Program-made: the position numbers and the translations under genes
The notes under the pieces: generated by a model
The model's database searches: none
Told to the model about the DNA's origin: nothing
The model's input: only the letters and a program-made list of their open reading frames with translations
Part shown: piece after piece, positions 30,551 to 31,953 of the stretch
Position numbering within the stretch: position 1 is the stretch's first letter
Layout: each line of letters begins with the position of its first letter
From: a virus
Length of the DNA stretch: 31,953 nucleotides
Direction: 5' to 3' (one strand)
Virus record (IMG/VR): IMGVR_UViG_3300003877_000008
Location: 1 to 31,953 of that record

Positions 30551-30672
30551 TTATTTATATTGCATAGTTGGTATTATCGTTTTTGAGAAACACAAAACCT
30601 TTTTTCCGCTAAGGAAAAAATGATACAAGTAAAAAGACGTTAATAGCATTAAAGACAACAAAAATTAATTAC
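30551..30672. repeat. Palindromic spacer element L
   Basis: This has a perfect 8-bp hairpin, TTTTTTCC (30600-30607) with GGAAAAAA (30613-30620), preceded by GTATTATCG, which partly pairs with GATAC after it. It starts with a TATTGCATAGTTGG edge like the other spacers. The right end holds TAAAGACAAC, as in elements B and C. Confidence 0.55.
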
Positions 30673-30680
30673 AACGGATA

Positions 30681-31103
30681 GTACAAGAGCTGTACGGATA
30701 AGAAAACGAATTATTAATAAATTAAAATAAATATATTTTGAAAGATTTAAAAAACGCTTGGTTGAATAAAAACGGAAAGATAGTTTGCGAACATCCTAAA
30801 TTTTGGCACGAAAGAACTTGGCACGTTGAATTAGCTGAATGTATATTAGGTGATTTATGGAAAATAGAAGATACTTTAGATGTATTTGAGAAGTGCCAAG
30901 ATGATTTTAACGCAAGCTCAACAGAAGTATTAGAAAAAATGGGATGGATTAGATTAATGGGGTTTGGTGGTATGTTACCTGTTTGGGTTATACCTGTAGG
31001 GTATAAATTAACTAAAAAGCAAGAGCAAACGATTCTTGAATGGTGTATGAATAATAATAGAAATTTTAACAATTGCTTTGCTAAGTGAGTATAGCTTTTG
31101 TAC
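30681..31103. repeat. Inverted repeat pair bracketing gene 30738-31088 (variant of 28410/28649)
   Basis: GTACAAGAGCTGTAC (30681-30695) and GTATAGCTTTTGTAC (31089-31103) are imperfect inverted copies (13 of 15). The left arm keeps a 5-bp hairpin, GTACA/TGTAC, where the copy at 28410 has GTATA/TATAC. The changed bases keep pairing. The leader 30673-30737 is homologous to 28401-28465. Confidence 0.68.
30738..31088 (+). CDS. Hypothetical phage protein, 116 aa, TTG start
   Basis: No named family is recognised, though the sequence style (KNGKIVCEHPKFWHERTWHVELAE) is familiar from phage proteins of unknown function. It has a helical first half with aromatic and histidine-rich patches and a basic end. 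KMGWIRLMGFGGMLPVWVIP is the hydrophobic centre, too short and polar for a certain membrane span. The start is TTG at 30738; no ATG is available upstream in frame. It is the last gene of the array and is bracketed by the inverted repeat variant. A minus-strand frame of similar length has no such support. Confidence 0.65.
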   Translation: MKDLKNAWLNKNGKIVCEHPKFWHERTWHVELAECILGDLWKIEDTLDVFEKCQDDFNASSTEVLEKMGWIRLMGFGGMLPVWVIPVGYKLTKKQEQTILEWCMNNNRNFNNCFAK

Positions 31104-31369
31104 TGTGTTGGTTGTGGGCTTTGGGAACGGTTGCGCTTTAAAAATAAATATACGATCCAGTTTGAGCTTAAAATAAATATTATTAAGCCGAGTGGTATCG
31201 TTTAAATTATAACAACTCCGTATAATGTATAGCCATTAGAACGGTGTCTATCTTCCGTTAACAAACATAAATTGGCAGAAATATTTTCACTACTTTTCGA
31301 TAAACAGCTAATTTAATTACATACTATCTGGACAATAAAAAATCCAGTCATAAAATTTTGGAGAATAAA
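31104..31369. other. Gene-free join between phage array and CHRD gene
   Basis: The first ~45 bases (through GGTTGCGCTTTAAAAATAAATA) still look like the phage spacer family. After about 31150 the word content changes. No phage-like element or ORF is seen up to the CHRD gene, which is preceded by a small CTGGA/TCCAG hairpin (31328-31332, 31343-31347). No direct repeat marking an insertion was seen by eye. Confidence 0.5.
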
Positions 31370-31933
31370 TTGAAAACTTTACAAAAACTTGGCCTTGCGG
31401 CTGTATTGGCGGCTTCTGTTAGTACTGCGATGGCGAGTCCTCATGGCCATGGCTTTAAATTTAAAACTGTTATGAGTCCAGCTCAAAGCGAGCGTTTAGG
31501 TACAGATGGTATTCTTGTGTCTATAAATTCCGATGCTACAGGCTCTGCAAAATTATCTTTTTCTAAAGACCTAAGCAGCGTAACTTACACTGTAAACGCT
31601 TTTAATACAGCTACAGGTGTTGGTGCAGCACACTTTCATTGCGCATCAGCAGAAACCAGAGGTAATGGACCTGCAGTTATAGTTGTAAGTAATCCTGGTG
31701 CAGATGTACCCTTTAATAATGTGAATTCAGGGCCAATAACACTTACAAATGCAGGCCTTAAATTTGTACCTGCTGATTCAGTTTGTGGCATAGAAATTAA
31801 TAATATTGCATCACTACTTCAAGCTACGCTTAAAGGCCTCATTTATATAAACATTCACCCAGCTGAGCCAACTGATGGCCTACCTGGTTCTGGCGAATTA
31901 CGTGGTCAGTTTTTTAAGCCTGTAAGAAGATAA
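31370..31933 (+). CDS. Exported CHRD-domain protein (probably not phage)
   Basis: This is a secreted protein of the CHRD family, a domain named after chordin and common in bacterial exported proteins of unclear role. A Sec signal peptide (KLGLAAVLAASVSTAMA, cut before SPHG) is followed by the domain. Markers are AAHFHCASAETRG and YINIHPAEPTDGLPGSGELRGQFF at the C-terminus. I start it at TTG 31370, because GGAG at 31360-31363 gives a classic Shine-Dalgarno with six-base spacing. The frame also opens earlier, at TTG 31358. The phage genes lack such sites. The base composition is visibly more GC-rich than the phage. It resembles gammaproteobacterial genes, hence probably foreign or chimeric. Confidence 0.82.
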   Translation: MKTLQKLGLAAVLAASVSTAMASPHGHGFKFKTVMSPAQSERLGTDGILVSINSDATGSAKLSFSKDLSSVTYTVNAFNTATGVGAAHFHCASAETRGNGPAVIVVSNPGADVPFNNVNSGPITLTNAGLKFVPADSVCGIEINNIASLLQATLKGLIYINIHPAEPTDGLPGSGELRGQFFKPVRR

Positions 31934-31953
31934 TATACTAGGGTATATCTCGT

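Noticed and set aside
30722-31072. 116-aa minus-strand ORF
   Set aside because: It is the same length as the + strand gene at 30738-31088, but the + frame fits the flanking repeats, the array orientation and a plausible protein composition.

Overview
The window is almost entirely the genome of a tailed phage (siphovirus layout, HK97-type head) whose host is probably a member of the Bacteroidetes, most likely a flavobacterium. The reasons are very AT-rich DNA, starts preceded by A/T-rich leaders with almost no Shine-Dalgarno sequences, TAnnTTTG-type -7 promoter boxes, a signal peptide ending in SYSQ, and protein families typical of flavobacterial phages. Every convincing gene is on the + strand. 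I see no integrase, repressor, tRNA or CRISPR array. The sequence looks like an uncultivated phage contig, and the last ~0.8 kb is probably foreign to it.

Layout. 1-666 is a DNA adenine methylase cut off by the left edge. 830-2187 holds four small orphan genes separated by long structured spacers. 2226-10915 is packaging and head: small and large terminase, portal with an extra C-terminal domain, minor head protein, prohead protease, major capsid protein, a strong terminator, then connector and head-tail joining proteins. 10964-18667 is the tail: tube protein, two chaperone frames joined by a likely -1 frameshift on an A10 run, a short tape measure, a large tail-tip protein, a second tube-like protein, a tip/fibre protein and a leucine-rich-repeat protein. 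18678-21399 holds accessory membrane proteins and lysis genes: holin candidates, an M15-type peptidase and an overlapping spanin-like pair. It closes with a perfect hairpin terminator at 21421.

21479-27417 is the early region. A promoter drives a YqaJ-type exonuclease, a DUF1367-like protein, a VRR-NUC nuclease, an HTH protein, a stand-alone DnaA domain IV-like protein, a replisome-organiser-like protein and a DnaB/Twinkle-like helicase. A compact candidate structured RNA with a possible 8-bp kissing loop lies inside it at 24987-25085.

27467-31088 is an accessory region of single small genes, each in its own long spacer. It contains a promoterless, startless 3' fragment of a SpoU/TrmH RNA methyltransferase. 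Its spacers resemble those at 667-2187: they contain imperfect palindromes bounded by GTTG...CAAC, and many genes are bracketed by gene-specific inverted repeats that overlap the stop codon. If the phage map is circular or permuted, the left and right arrays are one continuous cassette-like array between helicase and terminase. This array is the best candidate for something undescribed. 31370-31933 encodes an exported CHRD-domain protein with a clear Shine-Dalgarno sequence and different base composition, suggesting an assembly chimera or a recent transfer.
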